Source: Phycisphaerales bacterium (GTDB lineage Bacteria > Planctomycetota > Phycisphaerae > Tepidisphaerales > Tepidisphaeraceae). From it: a stretch of DNA of 36,420 nt. The stretch covers positions 1 through 36,420 of the forward strand of contig JADYZN010000075.1 of assembly GCA_020853095.1 (NCBI GenBank), written 5' to 3'. The translations under genes and the position numbers were made by a program. Of the stretch, positions 25,460 to 34,158 are shown piece after piece. Position 1 is the first letter of the stretch, and each line of letters opens with the position of its first letter. Under the pieces are notes generated by a model that ran no database searches, had not been told where the DNA came from, and was given only the letters and a program-made list of their open reading frames with translations.

Positions 25460-25721
25460 TCAACCGGCCGCCTTGCCAATGATGTGTTCGTACATCAATT
25501 TTTCCGCTCCATCCGCATCACCGGTCCCAACGGCGTCCAATAGGGATGCATGCGTACGGATGGCCACTGATCTGGTGGTCGAAGACGTTCATCGCGTCGG
25601 CCAACTCCCAGAGCGCCATCGGGCGCGATTCGAGAAGGTCGAGGATTCGCATCTTTCGACTGCCGCTGTGTCGGGCGGCGACCATGCCGGCCTGGTAGGA
25701 GGTTTGGTTAAAGAGCGTCAT
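25460..25721 (-). pseudogene. Broken regulator: winged-helix start joined out of frame to an FCD-like end
   Basis: From the ATG at 25721, about 53 codons encode a plausible winged-helix segment (SGSRKMRILDLLESRP, ALWELADAMNVFDHQISG). It stops making sense after about 25563 and ends at a TGA near 25518. In another frame, 25561-25460 reads IRTHASLLDAVGTGDADGAE, then KLMYEHIIGKAAG and stop, closely resembling the last helices of the FCD domain of FadR-type GntR regulators. This looks like two gene remnants joined by deletion, or one regulator with a frameshift. The flanks, 25395-25459 and 25722-25925, hold no gene I can support. Confidence 0.5.
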
Positions 25722-25925
25722 GGTATTTTCCGCTCATCCATCGGATGGCGGACGCCGGGGGATTTGGGCTCCCAACGGATGCCGTGATCGCCGGGCCAGG
25801 GTTGGCGGTGGTCGAATGGTCCGCCGAGGATGTCGTCAGGAATCCGCTCCGGAAAGGCCTCGCAAACCGGCAGTCTGGGGTCCAAATGTTTACAACGCCT
25901 GTACCTGCGGACAACGGATGTGTAA

Positions 25926-26012
25926 CGGAGAGGGGGAGATTCGAACTCCCGCTACCCTTGCGGGCAGACCGGTTTTCGAAACCGGCGCGTTCAACCGCTC
26001 CGCCACCTCTCC
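25926..26012 (-). tRNA. tRNA-Ser (anticodon CGA)
   Basis: On the minus strand an 87-base cloverleaf can be drawn. The acceptor stem is GGAGAGG (26012-26006) with CCTCTCC (25933-25927) and discriminator G (25926). The anticodon stem CCGGT/ACCGG encloses TTCGAAA, giving anticodon CGA (25978-25976). A long variable arm (TGCCCGCAAGGGTAGC region) and the T-loop TTCGAATC mark a class II serine tRNA. The CCA end is not encoded. It reads UCG codons. Confidence 0.95.
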
Positions 26013-26025
26013 AGCGGTAGGGATT

Positions 26026-26054
26026 AAGATATGCCAATTGGCTTGGCTCGTCAA
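26026..26054 (-). promoter_or_regulatory. Promoter of tRNA-Ser
   Basis: Minus strand: TTGACG (26054-26049), 17-base spacer, TATCTT (26031-26026). Initiation near 26018 would be about 6 bases before the mature 5' end. The tRNA may also be read through from the metal-efflux operon. Confidence 0.5.
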
Positions 26055-26079
26055 AGTGCCGGCCGTTTTTGATGCGAGC

Positions 26080-28098
26080 TTATGGTTCGGCCTGTTGCAA
26101 CAGCACCGGATCCGGCGTCGGGGGGTTGCGGCCGGCGGGGATGTCGTAGCCGCCGAGATGGATTTGTTCGCCGCCGGTCATCGCCCACAACCAGAAGGTC
26201 ATCGCCGCAGTCGGGCGTTTGCGGGTGTCCACGCCGGCGGCTTTTTGCAGTTTCAAAAATACAAACCCATCCGAATTTGACAGCTCGCCGGTCACTTTCG
26301 CACCCTCGGCCGGATTTTGGGTGTCGCCGCTGAAAGTGCCGGTGATGTTTCGCTTGCCATCCATCTTCAGATCAAACTGGAACGGCCGGCTGGAATCGCC
26401 CAGATTGACCTTGGCGAACGTAACTCCTTTTTCCAGAAGGCTTTCCATCTTTTCAATCTCCGCCGCCAAACGATCGTTGTCCACCAGTTCCAATTCCACG
26501 CTCGCCCCTTGGAATCCGGTCTGTTTGCCCGTGATTTTGGGCGTGCCATCGACCCACAGCAGATCAAGATTGAAATCCCTGCCCCGTCCCAGCAGACCCG
26601 TGCCCGAATGCTTGATGTTTTTGGTGCTTTTGAGCGTGATTGTCGCCCCCAGCAGCGTCTGGACGGCCGATCCTTCCAGTTCATATTCGCCGCCGAGATG
26701 CAAAATCGACACCGTTCCGCCAAGTTGTTGCTTTCCCTTTGATTTGAGCGTGATGAACAGCGGCATCGGATAGGGATGGGTCGAGTTGATCATCGCCTGC
26801 CCGCGCAGTTCCACTCCATTGGCCACCTGTTGATCCAGAAATTTCACCGTGTCGGCGCTGCGCTGCGTCAGTTCCTCCTTTGAAAGGCATTGGGTGATCT
26901 TCAACGTCGCGTTCATGCCGTTCAATTTGCCGATGACCTGTCCTTCCTCGCCCGGCTCAAGCAACCCCTGCATGTACGGCAGCGCCAACATCGGCTTGTT
27001 GTTTTCCCATTGCACGACGGCGGGCTGATTGAACACCCCGGGCAACGGATTGTCATTGTTTCGCAGGTCGGCCATGGCGAACGCCGGCTTTCCTTCAATG
27101 CGAAGCAGCCCCATGCGAACCTGCACCGGCCGGCCGTTGGGATTGTTCGGATAGGTCAATTCCCCCTCCAACTGGCAATACATCTTGAACCGATCCGCGA
27201 ACGTTTCCACCGCCTGTTGGCGTTGTTTTTGCGTTGATTCGTAATTGGCCAGGATCGCGGCATAGACCTGAGCATCTGCTTTCAGAGCCAAACCCTTCTC
27301 ATGCAGCTTCATCGCCTCCCCATCCCCTTCGGCGACCAGCGTGATGGTCATCGGATTGCGCGGCCCTTCACCCACCGGGCCGACCACGTTGCCCAAACTG
27401 AGGACCACCTGCGGCACATCCCCCTTGCGCAACTGCACCGATGCGGTCACCTCCCGCTTCAATGGCGGGTTGTATTCGCTGTAAATCACGCCACGCCAAG
27501 AGCTTGCGCTTCCGGTCAATTCCAACGCATAGCGAGACAGGTTCAACTTCGGATCGGCCGATGCCAGCACCAGATTGGGTTGGCCCAGCATTTTCTGCAC
27601 GGATTCCACAAGGGCCTGGCGTTTCTGCTGCTCCTGTTGTGCCCTGGCACGCAGCGCCTGCGCGACGGTCTGTCCTTCGAGGCGGGTAAAGACCGACTTG
27701 CCGATCAACCCCATCATGCGGGTTTCCGGGTCCAACATCAGCCGATTGCCGGAAATTTCGCAATTAAAGACGACCGTCTGCCCCTGCGGGACCACCATCC
27801 GCACCCGCCCGCCGTCCAGCACTGAATAATCAAGCGTCACGGCCTGGAGAATCTCGCCGGTGTTGTCGCTGCCCAGCATCAGCGTGGCTTTGCCATCCTT
27901 GCCGAACTCGACGCCGGCCAAATCCTGTTCGGCCGCCTGAAACCAGGTGCCGACGAGCTGGGATTCGTTGGAAACCGGCACCGCGGGTTCATTGGAGGCA
28001 TCCGAACCGGAATCGGATGAGGAGGATTCGGATTTTCCACATCCCGCCATCAACACCAGCCCCAGCACCAGCATCGACCACAAAGACATGCGTTTCAT
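26080..28098 (-). CDS. Large lipoprotein of unknown function at the end of the efflux operon
   Basis: The 672-residue protein starts with a lipoprotein signal (MKRMSLWSMLVLGLVLMAGC, lipid-bearing Cys20; Met at -3 is slightly unusual), then a Ser/Asp-rich linker. Residues about 45-130 (SQLVGTWFQAAEQ, GVEFGKDGKATLMLG, CEISGNRLMLD) resemble a small lipocalin-like or DUF5640-like beta-domain. The rest is beta-rich with an Ala/Gln-rich helix (about 140-165) and several strands of a repeated type, such as LKSKGKQQLGGTVS and LKMDGKRNITGTFSG. I do not recognise a full-length family. ATG 28098 has GAGGT 6-7 bases upstream; a much longer open frame reaching to 28638 is rejected because it runs inside the pump gene. 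It follows the pump gene by 86 bases. Confidence 0.75.
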   Translation of the reverse strand: MKRMSLWSMLVLGLVLMAGCGKSESSSSDSGSDASNEPAVPVSNESQLVGTWFQAAEQDLAGVEFGKDGKATLMLGSDNTGEILQAVTLDYSVLDGGRVRMVVPQGQTVVFNCEISGNRLMLDPETRMMGLIGKSVFTRLEGQTVAQALRARAQQEQQKRQALVESVQKMLGQPNLVLASADPKLNLSRYALELTGSASSWRGVIYSEYNPPLKREVTASVQLRKGDVPQVVLSLGNVVGPVGEGPRNPMTITLVAEGDGEAMKLHEKGLALKADAQVYAAILANYESTQKQRQQAVETFADRFKMYCQLEGELTYPNNPNGRPVQVRMGLLRIEGKPAFAMADLRNNDNPLPGVFNQPAVVQWENNKPMLALPYMQGLLEPGEEGQVIGKLNGMNATLKITQCLSKEELTQRSADTVKFLDQQVANGVELRGQAMINSTHPYPMPLFITLKSKGKQQLGGTVSILHLGGEYELEGSAVQTLLGATITLKSTKNIKHSGTGLLGRGRDFNLDLLWVDGTPKITGKQTGFQGASVELELVDNDRLAAEIEKMESLLEKGVTFAKVNLGDSSRPFQFDLKMDGKRNITGTFSGDTQNPAEGAKVTGELSNSDGFVFLKLQKAAGVDTRKRPTAAMTFWLWAMTGGEQIHLGGYDIPAGRNPPTPDPVLLQQAEP

Positions 28099-28184
28099 AC
28101 CGTGACCTCGTTTTGGGAACCTTTTGGGATGATCACCCGCCGCAATCACTGTAAAAACGACACCGGTCCATGTCCATGGGTTTG

Positions 28185-31100
28185 TTAAATTATTGCGGGA
28201 ATGGCATCGGGGACGGTCCTCTCCTGCCGCATCCGCAGCCAGCGCCGCCGGCGGATCCAGTAGAACAGCACCGGGATCATCAGATCGACCACCTCGTCGC
28301 TGATGAGCAGCCCGCCCAACACCGGCGCCGCCATCGGGCGCATGATCTCCGCGCCCGTGCCGGTGGCCCAGAGCATCGGCACCAGCCCCACGATGGCCAC
28401 GCCCTCGGTCAGCAGTTTGGGCCGCAGCCGATGCACCGCGCCTTCGATCACGGCTTGCCGCAGCTCGGCCAGCGACTCGATTTTTTCCAGCCCGCCGTGC
28501 CGGTCGATCGCGTCGCGCAGATAGACCAGCATGATGACGCCGGTCTGCGTCGCCATGCCGAACGCGGCGACGTAGCCGATGGAAACGATCACGCTGAAGT
28601 TGAAGTTGAACAGCGCCTGGAACATCACCGACCCGCACAACGCGCCCACCACCGCCAGCAGCACCAGCAGCGTGTCCATCATCTCTCGGAAGGTGACGTA
28701 CAGCAGGAACAATATCGCCAGGATCACCATCGGGAAGATCACCGCCATCGTCTGGCGGGCGCGGACCTGATGTTCAAATTCGCCCGACCATTCAATCGAC
28801 ATCCCCGTGCCGGCCAGCTCGGCCTCGATGGGGCGGATCGCCTGTTGGGCCTCCTCCACAAAGCCGACGATGTCCCGGTCGCGCACGTTCAACGTGACGT
28901 AATTGCGCAGGCGGCCGTTTTCGCTTTTGATCATCGCCGGGCCTTCGACGATGCGGATGTCCGCCACCAGCCGCAGCGGAATCTGCACCATCGGCGTCTC
29001 GTCTCCGGCGGCCTTGTCATCCTTCGCCGGAACCAGCAGGTCGGCCGGTGAGGTCCGCGCCTCCACCAGCACGTCGCCGATCGCCTGCGGATCCTGCCAG
29101 TAGGCCCGGGCGTAACGCAATCGCACCGGAAACCGCTGTCGGCCCTCGATGGTCTGCGTGATCCGCTGGCCGCCCATCGCCGCCTCGACCGCCATGGCGA
29201 CGTCGCTCATGTTCACCCCGTACCGGGCGGCGTTTTCGCGGTTGATCGTGATCTCAAGATAACTTTTGCCGGTCGCCTGGTCCGCCACCACGTCCACCGC
29301 GCCTGGAACCTGTCGCAACCGGGTGGCGATCTGGTTGCTGATGCGCTGCAGGTCGGCCACCGAATCTTCCAGTGACTTGCCCGTGGGGCCGTACACCTTC
29401 ACCCCGATCTGCGTGCGCACGCCGGTCGCCAGCATGTTGACGCGATTGATGATCGGCTGCGTCCACGCATTGCCCCATCCGGGCATCTGCAGATCGCTGT
29501 CCATCTCGCGCAGCAAATCCTGTTTGCTCTTGTGCCACAGGAACAATTTCGCGGCCAGGGGTTTGTCGAACTGACCGCGAAAATCCCGAACCGCCGAATC
29601 GTCCGGAACCTGCACGACATACCCCTCGTGCCGGGCCGATCGCAACAATCCATCGGTCAGCAGGGAATTGATCTCCACCACCGCGCCGTCGAACAGCTCC
29701 CAATCGAGCTGGTGCATGCGGTCGCGCCACAACCGGTCGTATCGGTCGCCCAGTTTCTCATGGACCCGCTGGGAAAAATCGCTGGTCCTTCCCCCCAGCG
29801 AACGCCTGGCCCAATCCAGCGCCACCCGCCAGGCCGGCGGATTGGAAATCAGCAGGTTCTCCCGATCCTCCACCCAATGACGATCCACCATCTCGCGCCG
29901 GAACGTCTGCAGCAGCTCATCCACCTGTTCCTGACGCGGCGCCAGCGGCCATGGGATGCCATGTTGCATGGCCTTGTCGATCAGCAGTTGGCGATCCTCG
30001 GCGGACAAGTCGTGCGACAGCGCGGGATGACCCTGGTGGGGGGGCAGTGATTTGATCTGCGTGATCAGCTCATCCAGCGCCAGCGACACCAGTTGTCGAT
30101 GCACATCCGGTTCAAATTCATCCTGTTTCTGCCGGATGAACTGTCGCGTATGGCGGTCAAATTCCGTCACCACGTGCATGGTGGCTTCGTTCAACAGCGT
30201 TGATTCATCCGCATCGGCCGGCGGTTTGATCCAGCCGCGCTGTTTCAACTGTCGCAGGATCAATTGGGCCTGCGCCTGGGCATCGTCGAAATGAAGCATG
30301 CGCTTGGGCCAGAGGTGTTTGGGGCGCAGCGTGATGATGGTTTCGATCATGTCGATGGGGGAGGGGTCGGTGCTGGTGTCCGCCCGGCCCACCTTGCCGA
30401 CGGCCGATTCCACCTCCGGGAACGTGCGCAGAATCCGGTCGCGTTCGGTCACGTCATCGACCGCCTGTGCCATCGTCACGCGCGGGGACGTGGTGGGCAT
30501 GTCGAGGATGCTCCCCTCATCCAGCGACGGCATGAATTCGCCGCCAAGCTTGCGGAATCGCGTGTCCGCCAGCAGCGCCACCAGGATCAGCGACAGCACC
30601 GCCGCCCCGCGCAACGACCATTTGCCCCGCCGGGTTCCCAGCAGGACGAACACCGCCCCCGTGCCGACGGCCAGCGCGGAAACAAAGTGCGAGTCGATGA
30701 ACGCCGCCGCCAGGACCATGATGATCGCCAAAATCCACCAGACCACGCCGGGGCGGTCGATCATCCACGAGAGCAGTGGTTTGTAGATGTCGATGAAGCT
30801 GCGGACGATCCAGTTTTCCATTTCGCCGCGCAGTCGGCCGCGGATGAAAATCGGGATCAGCGCCGGCACCAGCGTCACCGCCAGCACCGCCACGCCGATC
30901 ATGGCGAAGCTCTTGGTGAACGCCAGCGGGTGGCTGAGTTTTCCCTCCTGTCCGCCGAAGGCGAAAATCGGCAGAAACGAGATCAACATGATCAGCACGC
31001 TGAAGAAAATCGGCCGGCCCACCAGCCGGCAGGCCTTGACCACGACCTCGGTGGTGTCGCCGCGCACCTTCTGGTTCCCAAACCGGTCGTGCAGCTCGTG

Positions 31101-32333
31101 GGTGGCGTTTTCCACCATCACCACCGCCGCGTCGACCAGGATGCCGATGCTGATGGCGATGCCGCTGAGCGACATGATGTTGCTGGGGATGTCCAGGTAA
31201 TACATGAACAAAAAGCTGACCAGTACCGCCAGCGGCAGCGTGATGCAGACCACGAACGCCGAGCGAAAATGCATCAGGATCAGCAAAATCGCCAGGCTCG
31301 CGATGATGATTTCCTCCTTGAGCGTGCCGGTGACGGTGTGGATGGCGCTCTCGATCAGCCGGGTGCGGTCGTAAAACGGCACGATCCGGACGCCTTCGGG
31401 CAGGCCGCTCTGGATCTGTCGGATTTTATCCTTGATCGCCGCCGTCACCGCCAGCGGGTTTTCGCCGTAGCGCATCATCACCACGCCCCCCACGGCTTCG
31501 CGCCCGTCTTTTTCCAGGGCGCTGCGACGAAACTCCGGCCCAAGCTGCACCGTGGCGACGTCCTTCAGCCGCACCGCCACCCCCTTGCGCGAGGCCACCT
31601 CGACTTCCTCCAGGTCCCGCACCCCTTTGAGCCAGCCCACCCCGCGCAGCAGGTATTCGCCGTTGGGCGTGGCCATCACCTTGCCGCCGACACTCATGTT
31701 GCTGTTGGCGATGGCGGCATACAGCGTCCCCAGCGGCAGGTCGTACACGCGCAGCTTGGCCGGATCGACGTCGACCTGGTATTCGCGCACGAACCCCCCG
31801 ACGCTGGCGACTTCGGCGACGCCGCTGATGCTGTTGAGCTGATAGCGCACCGTCCAATCCTGGATCGCGCGCAGCTCATCCAGCGACAAACCATTTCCCT
31901 CGACCGTGTACCAGAAGATCTGCCCCAGCGCGGTCGCATCCGGCGCCAGATACGGCGTCACGCCCGCCGGCATGGACGCCTGCGCCGTCGCCAGACGTTC
32001 CAGCACGCGCGTGCGCGCGAAATAAAAGTCGGTCTTGTCGTCGAAGATCACGTTGATCATCGCGAAGTTGAATTCGCTGGACGACCGCACCGCCTTCACG
32101 CCCGCCAGCCCCTGCAACTGCACGCTCAGCGGATAGGTGATCTGTTCCTCGATGTCCTGCGGGCTTCGGCCCATCCAGTCGGCGAAGACGATCACCTGGT
32201 TTTCCGACAAATCCGGTATCGCATCCACCGGCGTGTGCAGCACCGCATAGATCCCCCACAACGCCACGCCCAGCCACGCGATGATCACCATCGCCCGGTT
32301 GCGCACGCAGAATTCGATAATTCGAGCGATCAT
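28185..32333 (-). CDS. cusA: CusA-type heavy-metal efflux RND pump, unusually long
   Basis: The 1382-residue inner-membrane protein is a proton-driven RND exporter. DLSENQVIVF, GQIFWYTVEG, GILVDAAVVMVENATHEL (D401) and HRLRPK (K1306) are family hallmarks. The three methionines of the E. coli CusA Cu(I)/Ag(I) pathway (M573, M623, M672) are matched by DMPTT (M612), DMIET (M662) and NMLATG (M967), so copper or silver is the likely substrate. E. coli CusA is about 1047 residues; the excess lies mainly between about 676 and 944, a Gln/Asp/Arg-rich helical insertion of about 256 residues. Around 550-592 there are two extra hydrophobic stretches before GGEFMPSLDEG. The position of the CusA relay Glu (E939) reads Gln1263. 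It begins 4 bases after the adaptor stop. Confidence 0.93.
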   Translation of the reverse strand: MIARIIEFCVRNRAMVIIAWLGVALWGIYAVLHTPVDAIPDLSENQVIVFADWMGRSPQDIEEQITYPLSVQLQGLAGVKAVRSSSEFNFAMINVIFDDKTDFYFARTRVLERLATAQASMPAGVTPYLAPDATALGQIFWYTVEGNGLSLDELRAIQDWTVRYQLNSISGVAEVASVGGFVREYQVDVDPAKLRVYDLPLGTLYAAIANSNMSVGGKVMATPNGEYLLRGVGWLKGVRDLEEVEVASRKGVAVRLKDVATVQLGPEFRRSALEKDGREAVGGVVMMRYGENPLAVTAAIKDKIRQIQSGLPEGVRIVPFYDRTRLIESAIHTVTGTLKEEIIIASLAILLILMHFRSAFVVCITLPLAVLVSFLFMYYLDIPSNIMSLSGIAISIGILVDAAVVMVENATHELHDRFGNQKVRGDTTEVVVKACRLVGRPIFFSVLIMLISFLPIFAFGGQEGKLSHPLAFTKSFAMIGVAVLAVTLVPALIPIFIRGRLRGEMENWIVRSFIDIYKPLLSWMIDRPGVVWWILAIIMVLAAAFIDSHFVSALAVGTGAVFVLLGTRRGKWSLRGAAVLSLILVALLADTRFRKLGGEFMPSLDEGSILDMPTTSPRVTMAQAVDDVTERDRILRTFPEVESAVGKVGRADTSTDPSPIDMIETIITLRPKHLWPKRMLHFDDAQAQAQLILRQLKQRGWIKPPADADESTLLNEATMHVVTEFDRHTRQFIRQKQDEFEPDVHRQLVSLALDELITQIKSLPPHQGHPALSHDLSAEDRQLLIDKAMQHGIPWPLAPRQEQVDELLQTFRREMVDRHWVEDRENLLISNPPAWRVALDWARRSLGGRTSDFSQRVHEKLGDRYDRLWRDRMHQLDWELFDGAVVEINSLLTDGLLRSARHEGYVVQVPDDSAVRDFRGQFDKPLAAKLFLWHKSKQDLLREMDSDLQMPGWGNAWTQPIINRVNMLATGVRTQIGVKVYGPTGKSLEDSVADLQRISNQIATRLRQVPGAVDVVADQATGKSYLEITINRENAARYGVNMSDVAMAVEAAMGGQRITQTIEGRQRFPVRLRYARAYWQDPQAIGDVLVEARTSPADLLVPAKDDKAAGDETPMVQIPLRLVADIRIVEGPAMIKSENGRLRNYVTLNVRDRDIVGFVEEAQQAIRPIEAELAGTGMSIEWSGEFEHQVRARQTMAVIFPMVILAILFLLYVTFREMMDTLLVLLAVVGALCGSVMFQALFNFNFSVIVSIGYVAAFGMATQTGVIMLVYLRDAIDRHGGLEKIESLAELRQAVIEGAVHRLRPKLLTEGVAIVGLVPMLWATGTGAEIMRPMAAPVLGGLLISDEVVDLMIPVLFYWIRRRRWLRMRQERTVPDAIPAII

Positions 32334-32337
32334 GGTT

Positions 32338-34158
32338 TCACCTTCCCCCCGGATTCAACCGATTTTCCGAATCCACCAGAAACGCGCCGCGCGTGACCAC
32401 GCGGTCCCCTTCGGACAATCCCTCCAAAACCGGGTAATACCCCTGCGCCTCGGGGCCGGTGGCGATTTTTCGCAGGTCAAAGACGCCCGGCGAGGATTCA
32501 ACGTAGACCATCATGTCCCGCCCCGTGTTGATCACCGCCGAACGCGGGATCGACAGCACCGCGCCGGCCGGCGCGGTGGCCGGCCGGGTGGTGGCGATGG
32601 GAACCTGTGCCGCCGTCGGCAACGTCTCCACCGCCGCGCCGCAGGTCGGCATTTCGCTGCCGTAATAGGGATTGGAGGTTTGCCCAACCTGTTGCAACCA
32701 GTAGGGCTTGTCGGTCATGGGACAGCGGAAAACCTGGATCGCCTCCGATCCTTCCGGCACGCCGGTCGCCCGCCCGATCTCCATCATCGCCAGCGAAACA
32801 TCCCGAAACGTCTTCCGCAAATCCGCCAGGTTCTGCCCGGCGGACCGCTTTGCGGCATCGGTCAACTTGTGCATCGCATGTTCCAGACGCGGGTCGCTAT
32901 GCAGCGGCGACAATATCGTCGCCAGTTGAGCCAGATGATCGGCCACTCCATCGGCCCGGTCATGCGCCAATAGATCGTGCGCCGACAAATAAGGGGTCAG
33001 TCCCTGTTGAAACACATGCGCCTCGGCCGACTGCGTGGCGGGGGCGACCGCCGGCGGGGCGGACAATTCCCCGGCCTGGATCGGAATCGCGATGGATGCC
33101 TCGGCGAACATCCCCGGCCGAAGTTTCAATTCCGGGTTGTCCACCTCCACCCGCGCATCCAGCGTGCGCGTCCGCGGGTCCAGTTCAAACGACAAGAACG
33201 TCACCTGTCCCTTGAACGACTCGTTCGGCAACGCCTCCACCGTCACGTTGACGCTCTGCCCGATGCGCATCAACGGCACATCCCGCTCATAAATTTTCGC
33301 CTGCAACCACAACGTGCCCAGGTCGGCGATGGTGTACGGCCGGTCGCCCACCTGCACGTAGGACCCTTCATAAACGTCCTTGCGGATGACGATCCCGCTG
33401 ATCGGGCTGGTGACGGTCAGGTGGGTTGGAACCTGCCCCGACTGGTCATACTGCTGGTCCATCCGGTCCAGTTGCTCCCGGCTGATCCCCCACAGGACCA
33501 GCTTCTGCATCGACGCATTGTAAACCGTCGAGGCGTCGGCCCTGGCTTCGACCGAAGCATCGGCCGGCAGATCGTGGACGCGCTTTCGCGCCAGCAGATA
33601 TTCCCGCTGGGCGGTGTAGACCTCCGGGCTGTAGATGGAATAGACCGGATCGCCCTGTTTGACCGACTGGCCCGTGTAACGAATGAACAATTCATCCGCC
33701 CGTCCGCCCACGCGCGCGCTGAGCTGGGCGACCTTGGTCTCATCGTAATCCAGCACGCCCAGGGCGCGCACCTGCGAAATCAGCGTGCGCATCGTGACCG
33801 GCGAGGTTTCGATCCCCGCCATCGCGATGCGCCTTGGCGTCAACTGCACCCGCGCCAACACGTCGTCGGGCAACGTCTGCTTCGTCCCTTTCTTGCGCTG
33901 GATCAACGGCATCCCGCAGATCGGGCAGATCCCCGGTCCTTCGCGCACCACGTCCGGATGCATCGAACAGGTGTATTCGATGTCCGAAACCTGCTGTTGC
34001 ACCGCCGCCGGCCGGGTCCATTTGTCCCAGTGGTTCTGGATGTTTTCCCAGTACCCCATCAACAGCGCCGCGATGACGAACACCATCACAAACCGCAGCC
34101 TCGCCATCGCGACTTTGCTCACCACCCACGCATCGTGAAGAAAGATCTTTTTATTCAT
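32338..34158 (-). CDS. cusB: CusB-type periplasmic adaptor with metal-binding and DUF3347-like domains
   Basis: The 606-residue membrane-fusion protein links the pump to the outer-membrane channel. After an N-terminal membrane anchor (about 21-36) comes a heavy-metal-binding domain, YTCSMHPDVVREGPGICPIC (62-81) then GMPL, with Cys, Met and His ligands. The adaptor body follows: beta-barrel, lipoyl (SPISGIVIRKDVYEGSYV) and hairpin regions (about 100-365). Residues about 378-512 look like an embedded DUF3347 domain (DLRKTFRDVSLAMMEIG, VFRCPM, YWLQQ, NPYYGSEMPTCG), a domain often found separately or at an end of such proteins. The membrane-proximal segment (530-606) follows. The ATG overlaps the stop of the channel gene by four bases, and AGGTG lies 6 bases upstream. 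Confidence 0.9.
   Translation of the reverse strand: MNKKIFLHDAWVVSKVAMARLRFVMVFVIAALLMGYWENIQNHWDKWTRPAAVQQQVSDIEYTCSMHPDVVREGPGICPICGMPLIQRKKGTKQTLPDDVLARVQLTPRRIAMAGIETSPVTMRTLISQVRALGVLDYDETKVAQLSARVGGRADELFIRYTGQSVKQGDPVYSIYSPEVYTAQREYLLARKRVHDLPADASVEARADASTVYNASMQKLVLWGISREQLDRMDQQYDQSGQVPTHLTVTSPISGIVIRKDVYEGSYVQVGDRPYTIADLGTLWLQAKIYERDVPLMRIGQSVNVTVEALPNESFKGQVTFLSFELDPRTRTLDARVEVDNPELKLRPGMFAEASIAIPIQAGELSAPPAVAPATQSAEAHVFQQGLTPYLSAHDLLAHDRADGVADHLAQLATILSPLHSDPRLEHAMHKLTDAAKRSAGQNLADLRKTFRDVSLAMMEIGRATGVPEGSEAIQVFRCPMTDKPYWLQQVGQTSNPYYGSEMPTCGAAVETLPTAAQVPIATTRPATAPAGAVLSIPRSAVINTGRDMMVYVESSPGVFDLRKIATGPEAQGYYPVLEGLSEGDRVVTRGAFLVDSENRLNPGGR

Noticed and set aside
25404-25787. Plus-strand open frame of 127 codons after the tandem hydrolases
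   Set aside because: No recognisable features; the minus strand of the same stretch shows helix-turn-helix and FCD-like fragments.
26080-28638. An 852-residue reading of the lipoprotein gene starting at 28638
   Set aside because: The extra 180 residues run out of frame inside the pump gene and are Arg/Ala/Gly-rich shadow sequence. A lipoprotein signal with a good ribosome site begins at 28098.
30264-32396. A 710-codon plus-strand open frame opposite the pump gene
   Set aside because: It is a His/Arg/Gln/Asp-rich translation typical of the antisense of a high-GC gene; the minus strand encodes a clear RND pump.
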